From positions 105,690 to 169,689 of the forward strand of contig CAMWNG010000001.1 in assembly GCA_947175575.1 (NCBI GenBank): 64,000 bases of DNA, read 5' to 3'. Below, in pieces: positions 1 to 8,362 of the stretch (its first letter is position 1; the number at the start of each line of letters is the position of its first letter). The DNA is from an uncultured Bacteroidales bacterium. Its GTDB lineage: Bacteria; Bacteroidota; Bacteroidia; Bacteroidales; Muribaculaceae. Under the pieces are notes generated by a model. That model saw only the letters and a list, made by a program, of their open reading frames with translations. It was not told where the DNA came from and ran no database searches. The translations under genes were made by a program, and so were the position numbers.

Positions 1-1200
1 GGAAAAGGACTGCATCTGATGGGTCTGACCTCTAACGGCGGTGTACATTCCTCGCTCGATCATGTGTTTGCGCTATGTGACATCGCGAAGAAATATGAAC
101 TTGAAAATGTATTCCTGCACTGCTTCATGGACGGTCGTGACACTGACCCTCGCAGCGGCAAAGGATTCATCGAACAACTTCAGGAGCATTGCGGTAAATC
201 AGCCGGGCAGATCGCTTCTATCATAGGACGTTATTATGCCATGGACCGCGACAAACGCTGGGATCGTGTCAAAGTGGCCTATGATCTCCTTGTCGATGGT
301 AAAGGCGAGCAGGCCACCGATATGGTTGCCGCTATGCAAAAGAGCTATGATGAAGGCGTCACCGACGAGTTCATCAAACCCATAAACAACTCCACGGTCG
401 ACGGAACAATCAAGGATGGTGATGTGGTAATATTCTTCAATTACCGCAATGATCGCGCTAAAGAACTCACCTCCGTCCTCACCCAGCATGACATGCCCGA
501 TGAAGGCATGCACACCATTCCCGGTTTGCAATATTATTGCATGACTCCCTATGATTCGTCATTCAAGGGCGTTCATATACTTTTCGACAAACAGGATGTA
601 ACTAACACGCTCGCTGAACTTCTGTCGTCCCTCGGCAAGAAACAGCTTCATATTGCGGAAACCGAGAAGTATGCTCACGTGACATTCTTCTTCAATGGCG
701 GCCGTGAAAATCCGTTCGAAGGTGAGGATCGTATTCTGGTTCCATCACCCAAGGTGGCCACCTATGACCTGAAACCTGAGATGAGCGCCTATGAAGTGAA
801 AGACAAGCTTGTGGATGCGATCAAAGAAGACAAATATGACTTTATCGTAGTCAATTTTGCCAACGGCGATATGGTCGGTCACACAGGAGTATATCCCGCG
901 ATTCAGAAAGCTGTAGAGACTTTGGACAATTGCCTGAAAGACGTTGTAGAAGCAGCGAAAAGCACCGGTGACTATGAAGTGATCATCATTGCAGATCACG
1001 GTAACGCTGACCATGCTGTTAATCCCGACGGTACACCGAATACGGCCCATTCGCTCAACCCGGTGCCCTTTGTATATGTTACAGAGAATTCGGATGCGAA
1101 AACAGAAGACGGCATTCTTGCTGACGTCGCACCCTCGATTCTGCACATAATGGGTATACAGCAGCCGTCAGAAATGACAGGTAAGGATCTTATAAAATAA
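1..1200 (+). CDS. gpmI: 2,3-bisphosphoglycerate-independent phosphoglycerate mutase, 5' truncated by window edge
   Basis: Interconverts 3- and 2-phosphoglycerate in glycolysis and gluconeogenesis, in the cytoplasm. The reading frame is open from base 1, so the real start lies outside the window; about 400 C-terminal residues are present against roughly 510 in the family. Visible family signatures are MDGRDT, the MDRDKRWDR segment, [35 protein letters not shown] and the metal-binding ADHGNADHA near the C-terminus. The N-terminal part with the phospho-acceptor serine is not in the window. It is followed by a hairpin terminator at 1218-1250. The frame is intact and the identity is very secure. 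Confidence 0.96.
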   Translation, partial: GKGLHLMGLTSNGGVHSSLDHVFALCDIAKKYELENVFLHCFMDGRDTDPRSGKGFIEQLQEHCGKSAGQIASIIGRYYAMDRDKRWDRVKVAYDLLVDGKGEQATDMVAAMQKSYDEGVTDEFIKPINNSTVDGTIKDGDVVIFFNYRNDRAKELTSVLTQHDMPDEGMHTIPGLQYYCMTPYDSSFKGVHILFDKQDVTNTLAELLSSLGKKQLHIAETEKYAHVTFFFNGGRENPFEGEDRILVPSPKVATYDLKPEMSAYEVKDKLVDAIKEDKYDFIVVNFANGDMVGHTGVYPAIQKAVETLDNCLKDVVEAAKSTGDYEVIIIADHGNADHAVNPDGTPNTAHSLNPVPFVYVTENSDAKTEDGILADVAPSILHIMGIQQPSEMTGKDLIK

Positions 1201-1217
1201 ATTCATAATAACAGTCT

Positions 1218-1250
1218 CATAGCGGTGTCGATTGTACCGACACCGCTATG
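1218..1250 (+). terminator. Hairpin terminator after gpmI
   Basis: A perfect 13-bp inverted repeat (1218-1230 with 1238-1250) around a 7-base loop lies 18 bases after the gpmI stop. The T tract is short (TTT), so termination strength is uncertain. Confidence 0.65.
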
Positions 1251-1278
1251 TTTACACATTATACATCTCTTACACTAA

Positions 1279-2691
1279 ATGTCGAGAAAGCGTAAACCCT
1301 ACCCCATGATTGAGGGGGTCTGCATTACCGATGTGGCGGCTGAAGGCAATGCCCTCGGTCGCGTGGATGATATGGTAATCTTTGTCCCCTATGGTGCTCC
1401 GGGCGATGTGGCGGATATTCAGATCACCAAAAAGAAAAAATCGTATGCCGAAGGACGCATCGTCCGTATCACTAAACCCGGAGAGTGCCGCATAGATCCT
1501 CGTTGCTCCCATTTCGGCACATGCGGAGGTTGTCGATGGCAGCATCTGCCCTACGAGGTGCAGCTTGCCTGCAAGCAGAAACAAGTTGTCGACGCGCTGA
1601 CACGTATTGCCAAGGTAAAACTGCCGGAAGTGTCTCCGATCAAAGGAAGCGCAGAGATTTGGGAATATCGAAACAAGATGGAGTATACGTTCTCAAACCG
1701 TAAATGGCTTACACCGGAACAGATGGCTTCCGGGCAGGTTTTCGATGACCGTGATGGTGCAGGATTCCATATACCCGGAGCTTTCGACAAAGTGCTTGAT
1801 ATAGACCGTTGTTTTTTGCAGGATGATTTTTCAAACCGCCTGCGCAAGTTTGTTAAAGAATTCGGTAAAACCAACGGACTCAGTTTTTATGATCTCAAAG
1901 CTCAGAGCGGTCTTCTCCGTACGCTGATGGTCCGCATCGCATCAACCGGAGAAATCATGGCAGTGATGTGTTTCGGTGAAGATAAACCGGATGATGTCAA
2001 AAAAGTGATGGATGCTGTCAGAACTGAATTTCCTGAGATAACGTCATTGATGTATGTTATAAATCTGAAAGTAAACGATACTATAACTGATCAAGACATC
2101 ATTTTGCACAGTGGTCGCGATTACATTGAAGAAGAGATGGAAGGACTACGTTTCCGCATCGGCCCGAAGTCTTTTTATCAGACAAATTCCAGACAGGCTT
2201 ACGAACTGTATAAGGTAGCGAGAGACTTCGCCGGACTAACAGGCAATGAACTTGTTTACGACCTGTATACCGGAACCGGAACCATCGCAAACTTCGTAAG
2301 TCGACAAGCTCGACACGTTATCGGTATTGAATATGTGCCTGAAGCAATCGAAGACGCCAAACTCAATTCCGCCGTCAACGGTATCGGGAATACTGAATTT
2401 TATGCCGGTGATATGAAAGACGTCCTCACCGACGACTTTGTCACTGAACACGGACGTCCTGATGTAATGATAGTTGACCCTCCGCGAGCAGGAATGCATC
2501 AGGATGTGGTTGATGTTATATTGAATGCAGAACCGGGGCGAATTGTCTATGTCAGCTGTAACCCGGCCACTCAGGCACGAGATATCGCGTTGCTCGACTC
2601 AAAATATGAAGTGACGGCCGTACAGCCTGTCGATATGTTCCCACATACTCACCATGTCGAGAATGTGGTACGGCTCGAATTACGTCACTGA
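1279..2691 (+). CDS. rlmD: 23S rRNA (uracil-5-)-methyltransferase RlmD (RumA) family
   Basis: SAM-dependent RNA m5U methyltransferase, 470 residues. An N-terminal TRAM-like RNA-binding domain (about residues 8-65) is followed by the [4Fe-4S] cluster cysteines C76, C82 and C85, with C178 as the probable fourth ligand. C-terminal methyltransferase signatures are YDLYTGTGTIANF (SAM binding), VDPPRAGMH and VYVSCNPATQARD, whose Cys is the expected catalytic nucleophile. The family includes enzymes acting at 23S U1939 (RlmD), U747 (RlmC) and tRNA-modifying relatives, and sequence alone does not fix the exact base. The ATG at 1279 is the first after the gpmI terminator. The stop overlaps the stop of the convergent CYTH gene by 7 bases. 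Confidence 0.9.
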   Translation: MSRKRKPYPMIEGVCITDVAAEGNALGRVDDMVIFVPYGAPGDVADIQITKKKKSYAEGRIVRITKPGECRIDPRCSHFGTCGGCRWQHLPYEVQLACKQKQVVDALTRIAKVKLPEVSPIKGSAEIWEYRNKMEYTFSNRKWLTPEQMASGQVFDDRDGAGFHIPGAFDKVLDIDRCFLQDDFSNRLRKFVKEFGKTNGLSFYDLKAQSGLLRTLMVRIASTGEIMAVMCFGEDKPDDVKKVMDAVRTEFPEITSLMYVINLKVNDTITDQDIILHSGRDYIEEEMEGLRFRIGPKSFYQTNSRQAYELYKVARDFAGLTGNELVYDLYTGTGTIANFVSRQARHVIGIEYVPEAIEDAKLNSAVNGIGNTEFYAGDMKDVLTDDFVTEHGRPDVMIVDPPRAGMHQDVVDVILNAEPGRIVYVSCNPATQARDIALLDSKYEVTAVQPVDMFPHTHHVENVVRLELRH

Positions 2692-3131
2692 CCTATATTC
2701 GAGTTATAAAATCGTTCATCGCCGGTAACCTCCTGCCCTACCCATGAGGGTAATTCGACTGATGAGGCTTCACAAGGCAATTCAACTTCGGCAATGGTTG
2801 GCGCAAGCGGACTGATGAATTCATCTACTTCCCATGTGAGACCGCCGCTACCCGGGACAATGAATCTCCGCTTAATTATCACACCGGTGCAAGCCTTTTT
2901 CAGCATTTTCCGGGCGTCGGTCTCCGGTATCTCATATTCCCATTCATCGCGCACGGAACCCTTATTACGTGTCTTGACGGTAAGGAAAGCTCTTTCATCG
3001 ACAATCCGTACACGCACCGTACGGTCTGGATCGCGGTTAAGGTAGCCTTGTTCGATGTTTCGTACAACTATACACTGGTTGCGGTAATCATTTGATATAA
3101 CCAAGAATTTTCGTTCTATTTCTTTTGCCAT
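2685..3131 (-). CDS. CYTH domain protein (triphosphate tunnel metalloenzyme family)
   Basis: 148 residues starting MAKEIERKFLV, with the ExExK signature (EIERK) at the N-terminus that binds metal and triphosphate in the CYTH family. Further charged strands (RTVRVRI, FLTVKTRNKG, WEYEIP, IIKRRFIVP, WEVDEF, IAEVELP) fit the eight-stranded tunnel. Bacterial members are often triphosphatases; the true substrate is not known here. The frame stays open 26 codons upstream to 3209, but the conserved start places the ATG at 3131. It is divergent from the DUF5686 gene only 10 bases away and convergent with rlmD (7-base overlap). Its -7-like element lies inside the neighbouring coding sequence. Confidence 0.85.
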   Translation of the reverse strand: MAKEIERKFLVISNDYRNQCIVVRNIEQGYLNRDPDRTVRVRIVDERAFLTVKTRNKGSVRDEWEYEIPETDARKMLKKACTGVIIKRRFIVPGSGGLTWEVDEFISPLAPTIAEVELPCEASSVELPSWVGQEVTGDERFYNSNIGQ

Positions 3132-3141
3132 TTTAGCCCGT

Positions 3142-5685
3142 TTGAATACTGTTGCAAATATACGCATTCGATTTGGATTGACGATATTGTCAGCGTTACT
3201 TTTATTCACGATACTTCCTGTTGAAGCCGTGGACGGCTACTTCGTGCGCGGAATAGTACGCGATTCGATAACGGACGAACCACTTCCCTATGCATCTGTC
3301 ATTATTGGAGAAAGCGGTCGCGGAACAGTTTCAGACAATAACGGTGTGTTCGAATTCACTGTGCCGTCATCAACAAGTTCATTTCAGGTGAGCTATATGG
3401 GATATGAAAAAAAAATCATTCCGGTAAAGCGTGGCATGGTGAACATGTATGCCGTCTATCTGTCGCCTACATCGACCGGGCTTAAGGAAATAGTTGTCCA
3501 TAAAGGGAAGTATTCCAAGAAAAATAATCCGGCGGTTGATTTTTTGAATCGACTGAAGGAAATGTCTGCCATGTCAGACCCTCGTACAAGACCATTTTAC
3601 TCATATGATAAATACGAGAAGATTAATCTTGGACTTAATAACTTTACAGTGGAAGATAAGAACTTTCTTAAAGAAAAATTCCCTTTTCTGGTTGAATATG
3701 TTGACACATCGGAGGTTTCAGGAAAACCTTACCTAACACTTTTGGTTAAAGAAAAGAAATCAGGTATTTATCACCGTTCCGATCCTGAACATGATCTTGA
3801 AATTGTTGAAGGAATACGGAGTGCCGGGGTCGATCAGATATTGGATGGTGAGTCAACTCGAACATTTTTCGAAGACGTGATGCGTGAGGTGGATCTGTAT
3901 TCTAATGACATTACGCTCATGCAGAACCGATTTGTGAGTCCGCTTGGACGTCTGGCTCCGGATTTCTATAAATTTTATCTCACGGATACTGTTGACGTAG
4001 GGGGAGAACGGTGTTCAGTGCTATCATTCTATCCACACAATAAATCATCTTTCGGATTCATAGGACATATCTATGTGCCTGTCGATAGGGAGGATATGCC
4101 GGTGAGAAAAGTCGATATGCACGTACCTTCCGACATAAACCTCAACTTTGTTGATAATCTGTACATTTCACAGACCTATCTCGAATCCCCGGATGGTGCG
4201 CGTTTGAAACATACAGATGATCTGACCGTTGAGTTAAGCATTGCGGGTAAAGGACAGTTATACGCATCGCGGCGGACTATACTTAACAACCATTCATTTA
4301 ATCCTGTACCGGATACAGTGTTCAACTCAACCGGTCCGACACCGGATGAACTCGAAAGAGATTCTGCATATTGGGCGCAGGTGCGTCCAATTGATGTGGG
4401 CCGTGGAGATGTCGGTGCAGCACACTTGATGGATCGCTTGCGTCGCGTACCACTTTATTACTGGACTGAAAAAATCCTTAAGTTCGCTTTTACCGGATAT
4501 GTCAACACTTCCGAACATTCCTATTTCGATGTTGGTCCACTCAACTCTGTATTAAGCTTCAATAACCTCGAAGATATCAGACTTAGGATAGGCGGTATGA
4601 CAACGGCGCATCTGTCGCCACATTGGTTCGGCAGATTTTATGTGGCATACGGATTTTTCGATCATCGGTGGAAATATCAGGCCGAGGCTGAATATTCCTT
4701 CAACCGGAAGCGATATCATTCACGGGAATTTCCTGTCCATGCTTTGAGGTTCACCACTTCATACGACTTCGAGAGACCTGGACAGAATTATTCGTTTACC
4801 TCAGGAGATAATATCGTTTTGTCGCTTAAACGAAAAAGCGATGACAGGGCTGTCTACCGTAATCGTCAGCTGTTGGAATATATCTGGGAAAACGAATCAC
4901 ATTTTTCGGTTAATATGGCCGTCGAGCATATTCATCGAACTCCGGCCCATAGCATGCCGTTGATCACCGGTTACGGTCAGATTATCGAATCGCTTAATAC
5001 GAATGCCGCGACACTGACGTTACGCTACGCACCCGGTGAGAAATTTTTTCAAACAAGGACCTACCGCATTCCGGTCAACTTGGATGCTCCGGCCGTATCA
5101 CTTCGCCAGACCTATGCCCCGAGACATCTGTGGGGCACTCGTTATGGTGTTAACCGCACCGAAATAGATGTCTCCAAACGATGGTGGTTCTCTGCTTTTG
5201 GATACCTTGACACCTATGCAGGAGGAGGTCATTGCTGGGGTGAGACGTCTTTTCTCGATTTATACACACCTGAGGTGAATTTGTCGTATATTATTCAGCC
5301 TCGCAGTTTCGCGTTGATGAACCCTATGGAGTTCGTAGCATCAACGTGGGCATGGTGGGACTTCACATATTGGGCCAACGGAGCCATCTTTAACTATATT
5401 CCCGGTATACGCAAACTGAAACTCCGTGAAGTTTTCGGTTTCCGCGGTTATTGGGGAAATCTGGATGCCTCCTCTAATCCATCGGATAACAAGGAATTGC
5501 CCGTGCTTCCTGACGGCACGGATGCCATCCGGCTCGATCACGGCCCGTATATGGAAGCCTCAGTAGGACTTGACAATATATTCAGAGTTTTACGACTTGA
5601 TTATGTATGGAGACTGAATTACCGGCATACTCCCTACTCCATTAACCGGTCCGGCATAAGGGTGGCTCTCCATTTCACTTTTTGA
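3142..5685 (+). CDS. DUF5686 / carboxypeptidase-regulatory-like domain outer-membrane protein
   Basis: About 847 residues. A signal peptide (basic RIR, hydrophobic stretch LTILSALLLFTILPVEA) is followed by a CarboxypepD_reg-like beta-sandwich at about residues 33-110 (GIVRDSITDEPLPYASVII, GYEKKIIPV), then a long region of alternating strands that probably forms an outer-membrane barrel. This is the layout of the Bacteroidetes DUF5686 family, whose function is not established. No ATG exists in frame between the upstream stop at 3097-3099 and the middle of the regulatory-like domain. The only reasonable start is TTG at 3142, which gives a proper basic n-region; TTG at 3178 would remove it. It lies head to head with the CYTH gene. 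Family identity is fairly certain, the role is not. Confidence 0.8.
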   Translation: MNTVANIRIRFGLTILSALLLFTILPVEAVDGYFVRGIVRDSITDEPLPYASVIIGESGRGTVSDNNGVFEFTVPSSTSSFQVSYMGYEKKIIPVKRGMVNMYAVYLSPTSTGLKEIVVHKGKYSKKNNPAVDFLNRLKEMSAMSDPRTRPFYSYDKYEKINLGLNNFTVEDKNFLKEKFPFLVEYVDTSEVSGKPYLTLLVKEKKSGIYHRSDPEHDLEIVEGIRSAGVDQILDGESTRTFFEDVMREVDLYSNDITLMQNRFVSPLGRLAPDFYKFYLTDTVDVGGERCSVLSFYPHNKSSFGFIGHIYVPVDREDMPVRKVDMHVPSDINLNFVDNLYISQTYLESPDGARLKHTDDLTVELSIAGKGQLYASRRTILNNHSFNPVPDTVFNSTGPTPDELERDSAYWAQVRPIDVGRGDVGAAHLMDRLRRVPLYYWTEKILKFAFTGYVNTSEHSYFDVGPLNSVLSFNNLEDIRLRIGGMTTAHLSPHWFGRFYVAYGFFDHRWKYQAEAEYSFNRKRYHSREFPVHALRFTTSYDFERPGQNYSFTSGDNIVLSLKRKSDDRAVYRNRQLLEYIWENESHFSVNMAVEHIHRTPAHSMPLITGYGQIIESLNTNAATLTLRYAPGEKFFQTRTYRIPVNLDAPAVSLRQTYAPRHLWGTRYGVNRTEIDVSKRWWFSAFGYLDTYAGGGHCWGETSFLDLYTPEVNLSYIIQPRSFALMNPMEFVASTWAWWDFTYWANGAIFNYIPGIRKLKLREVFGFRGYWGNLDASSNPSDNKELPVLPDGTDAIRLDHGPYMEASVGLDNIFRVLRLDYVWRLNYRHTPYSINRSGIRVALHFTF
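3155..3162 (-). promoter_or_regulatory. Possible -7 element for the CYTH gene
   Basis: On the minus strand the sequence reads TATATTTG, matching the Bacteroidetes -7 consensus TAnnTTTG, 23 bases upstream of the CYTH start. No clear -33 TTTG is seen at the right distance. It lies inside the signal-peptide codons of the divergent gene. Confidence 0.4.
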
Positions 5686-5717
5686 TTTGTGAATTTTAAT
5701 AAAAATAGCTACCTTTG
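5686..5717 (+). promoter_or_regulatory. Bacteroidetes-type promoter of the rfb operon
   Basis: TTTG at 5686-5689 and TACCTTTG at 5710-5717 are separated by exactly 20 bases, which matches the -33/-7 consensus. The element sits directly after the preceding stop codon and 21 bases before the rfbA ATG. Confidence 0.8.
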
Positions 5718-5738
5718 TAAACTTAAAGTCAAGTTGAT

Positions 5739-6641
5739 ATGAAAGGTATTGTTCTGGCCGGTGGATCCGGTACACGATTATATCCCATAACCAAAGGTGT
5801 GTCAAAACAGCTTCTGCCGATTTATGACAAACCGATGGTATATTATCCCATTGCTACGCTGATGCAGGCAGGTATACGTGAAATCCTGATTATATCCACA
5901 CCACTGGATCTCCCGGGATTCAGACGCTTGCTGGGTGATGGTTCTGACTATGGGGTAAAATTCCAATATGCAGAACAGCCTTCGCCTGACGGACTTGCTC
6001 AGGCCTTCGTAATAGGACGTGATTTTATTGGTGATGATGACGTTTGTCTCGTTCTGGGGGACAACATCTTTCATGGAGCGGATTTTATACCCCGGCTTGC
6101 AGATGCCGTTCAAACGGCATCTGCGGATGACAAAGCCACTGTATTCGGGTATTGGGTAAATGATCCCGAACGCTACGGAGTGGCGGAATTCGATTCAGAC
6201 GGAAATTGCATCAGCATAGAGGAAAAACCTGAAAATCCCAAAAGTAATTATGCCATCGTCGGATTATATTTCTACCCGAACGATGTTGTAAAGGTCGCTG
6301 CCGAGATACGTCCTTCCGACCGTGGCGAATATGAGATTACCTCTGTCAACAGCCATTATCTCGCACAGCGACGGCTTAAGGTCCAACTTCTGCCACGAGG
6401 TTTCGCATGGCTTGACACCGGTACACACGATTCATTGGCAGAAGCGTCCATATATGTTGAGGTGCTGGAAAAACGCCAGGGACTAAAGATTGCATGCCTC
6501 GAGGGTATCGCTTACCGCAAAGGCTGGATTACAAAAGAGCAGTTGATGGAGATCGCAAGACCAATGCTTAAGAATCAGTATGGTCAATATCTCATGAAAG
6601 TTATAACCGAGTTAGAGCATAGCTGCGATATAAATCTCTGA
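5739..6641 (+). CDS. rfbA: Glucose-1-phosphate thymidylyltransferase RmlA
   Basis: Makes dTDP-glucose from dTTP and glucose-1-phosphate, the first step of dTDP-deoxysugar synthesis in the cytoplasm. 300 residues, the usual length. The N-terminal nucleotide-binding signature [20 protein letters not shown] is followed by [19 protein letters not shown] (metal-binding Asp), [18 protein letters not shown] and [10 protein letters not shown]. It is the first gene of a long operon; the stop is 4 bases before rfbC. A consensus promoter precedes it. Confidence 0.97.
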   Translation: MKGIVLAGGSGTRLYPITKGVSKQLLPIYDKPMVYYPIATLMQAGIREILIISTPLDLPGFRRLLGDGSDYGVKFQYAEQPSPDGLAQAFVIGRDFIGDDDVCLVLGDNIFHGADFIPRLADAVQTASADDKATVFGYWVNDPERYGVAEFDSDGNCISIEEKPENPKSNYAIVGLYFYPNDVVKVAAEIRPSDRGEYEITSVNSHYLAQRRLKVQLLPRGFAWLDTGTHDSLAEASIYVEVLEKRQGLKIACLEGIAYRKGWITKEQLMEIARPMLKNQYGQYLMKVITELEHSCDINL

Positions 6642-6645
6642 TTGA

Positions 6646-7206
6646 ATGAATATCATTAAAACACATATCGCCGGAGTTCTCATTCTGGAGCCACGCATAT
6701 TCAAAGACTCCAGAGGATATTTTTACGAGAGCTATAACAAAAAAGAATTCGACAGGATGGTCGGTACTACTGACTTCGTACAGGATAATATATCATGTTC
6801 GCGTCGAGGAGTAATGCGAGGACTGCATTTCCAGCGCCCCCCTCATGCTCAGGCCAAGTTAGTGAGATGTATGGAAGGTGCAGTTCTTGATGTAGCTTTG
6901 GATATAAGAGTCGGCTCGCCTACATACGGCCAATATGTCTCATGTCTTTTGACCGGTGACAATTTCAGGCAATTTTTTATCCCGCGTGGCTTCGCACACG
7001 GCTTCGTCGTCTTATCAGATAAGGCGGTGTTTCAATACAAATGCGACAATTTCTATGCGCCGGATGCGGAAGGAGGTATAGACATCTGCGATTCCTCACT
7101 TAATATCGATTGGGGTCTCGATCCTTCTGAAGTGATTCTGAGCGATAAAGATTCCGGACATCCGTTGCTGTCTGAATTCGTCTCGCCTTTTACATACGAA
7201 AAGTAA
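6646..7206 (+). CDS. rfbC: dTDP-4-dehydrorhamnose 3,5-epimerase RmlC
   Basis: Epimerises C3 and C5 of dTDP-4-keto-6-deoxyglucose. 186 residues, the normal length for this cupin-fold enzyme. Signatures: FKDSRGYFYESYN, QDNISCSRRGVMRGLHFQ with the catalytic-base His, KLVRCMEGAVLDVALDIR, FFIPRGFAHGFVVLSD and the Tyr-containing FQYKCDNFY. It sits between rfbA (4-base gap) and rfbB (16-base gap). The usual fourth member, rfbD, is not in this operon. Confidence 0.96.
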   Translation: MNIIKTHIAGVLILEPRIFKDSRGYFYESYNKKEFDRMVGTTDFVQDNISCSRRGVMRGLHFQRPPHAQAKLVRCMEGAVLDVALDIRVGSPTYGQYVSCLLTGDNFRQFFIPRGFAHGFVVLSDKAVFQYKCDNFYAPDAEGGIDICDSSLNIDWGLDPSEVILSDKDSGHPLLSEFVSPFTYEK

Positions 7207-7222
7207 ACCAAATTACTGCCAC

Positions 7223-8356
7223 ATGAAACGAAATATTCTGATTACCGGAGGTGCCGGTTTCATCGGCTCGCACGTTGTCAGACTCTTTGTGAACAAATAT
7301 CCTGACTATCGCATAATCTGTCTTGATCTGCTTACCTACGCCGGGAATCTGGAAAATCTTGCAGATGTCGAGCACAGAGAAAACTATGCATTCGTCAAAG
7401 CCGATATTGCGGACCTTGACGCCATGCGAGATGTAATGAAAAAATATGATATCGATGGTGTGATTAACCTCGCAGCCGAAAGTCATGTCGACCGGTCCAT
7501 AACCGATCCCTTCTCTTTTGCCAGAACGAACGTGATGGGCACACTTGCATTGTTGCAGGCCGCTAAAGAATATTGGATGCAGTCTCCCGGCGGTTTTGAC
7601 GGTAAGATGTTCTATCATATCTCCACCGATGAGGTCTACGGTTCGCTTCCGGTAGATTGTCCCGACGGAACTGTGCCGCCTTTCTCGGCTCATTCATCGC
7701 GTGAAGGTCAGGTGGCATACGGTAGCAGTTATTTCACTGAACAGTCGGCCTACTCTCCACATTCTCCATATTCGGCCTCGAAAGCATCCTCAGATCATTT
7801 CGTGCGTGCATTCCACGATACATACGGAATGCCTACTGTCATCTCGAATTGTTCCAATAATTACGGTCCCTACCAGTTCCCGGAGAAGCTAATTCCTCTG
7901 TTCATAAATAATATACGCAAAGGCCTTCCGCTGCCTGTTTACGGAAAAGGCCTGAATATACGCGACTGGCTTTATGTCGAGGATCATGCCCGGGCCATCG
8001 ACCTAATTTTCCATAACGGCTCACCATCTGATACCTACAATATCGGAGGCTTCAATGAATGGAAAAACATTGATCTGGTGCGCTTGCTGGTCAAGGTCAC
8101 TGACCGTGTGCTCGGAAATCCGGAAGGATACTCGGAGCATCTGATAACCTTTGTGACAGATCGTCCCGGACACGATGCCCGGTATGCCATCGACTCGCGA
8201 AAACTCCAGGCTGGCCTCGGCTGGGAACCCTCTCTGCAATTCGAGGAAGGCTTGGAACGTACTGTCCGGTGGTATCTGAGTCATCAGGAATGGCTTGACC
8301 GCATAACGTCGGGCGAATACGTGAAATATTACGAAACTATGTACAGCAACCGCTAA
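7223..8356 (+). CDS. rfbB: dTDP-glucose 4,6-dehydratase RmlB
   Basis: Converts dTDP-glucose to dTDP-4-keto-6-deoxyglucose with bound NAD. 377 residues of the extended short-chain dehydrogenase fold: GGAGFIGSHVVR (NAD binding), LAAESHVDRSI, the STDEVYG segment with catalytic Thr-Asp-Glu, YSASKASSDH (YxxxK), NCSNNYGPYQFPEKLIP and RDWLYVEDHARAI. It is slightly longer than the common 350-360 residues. It is followed after 6 bases by the kinase-like gene, so the two are probably co-transcribed. Confidence 0.96.
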   Translation: MKRNILITGGAGFIGSHVVRLFVNKYPDYRIICLDLLTYAGNLENLADVEHRENYAFVKADIADLDAMRDVMKKYDIDGVINLAAESHVDRSITDPFSFARTNVMGTLALLQAAKEYWMQSPGGFDGKMFYHISTDEVYGSLPVDCPDGTVPPFSAHSSREGQVAYGSSYFTEQSAYSPHSPYSASKASSDHFVRAFHDTYGMPTVISNCSNNYGPYQFPEKLIPLFINNIRKGLPLPVYGKGLNIRDWLYVEDHARAIDLIFHNGSPSDTYNIGGFNEWKNIDLVRLLVKVTDRVLGNPEGYSEHLITFVTDRPGHDARYAIDSRKLQAGLGWEPSLQFEEGLERTVRWYLSHQEWLDRITSGEYVKYYETMYSNR

Positions 8357-8362
8357 TCATAT

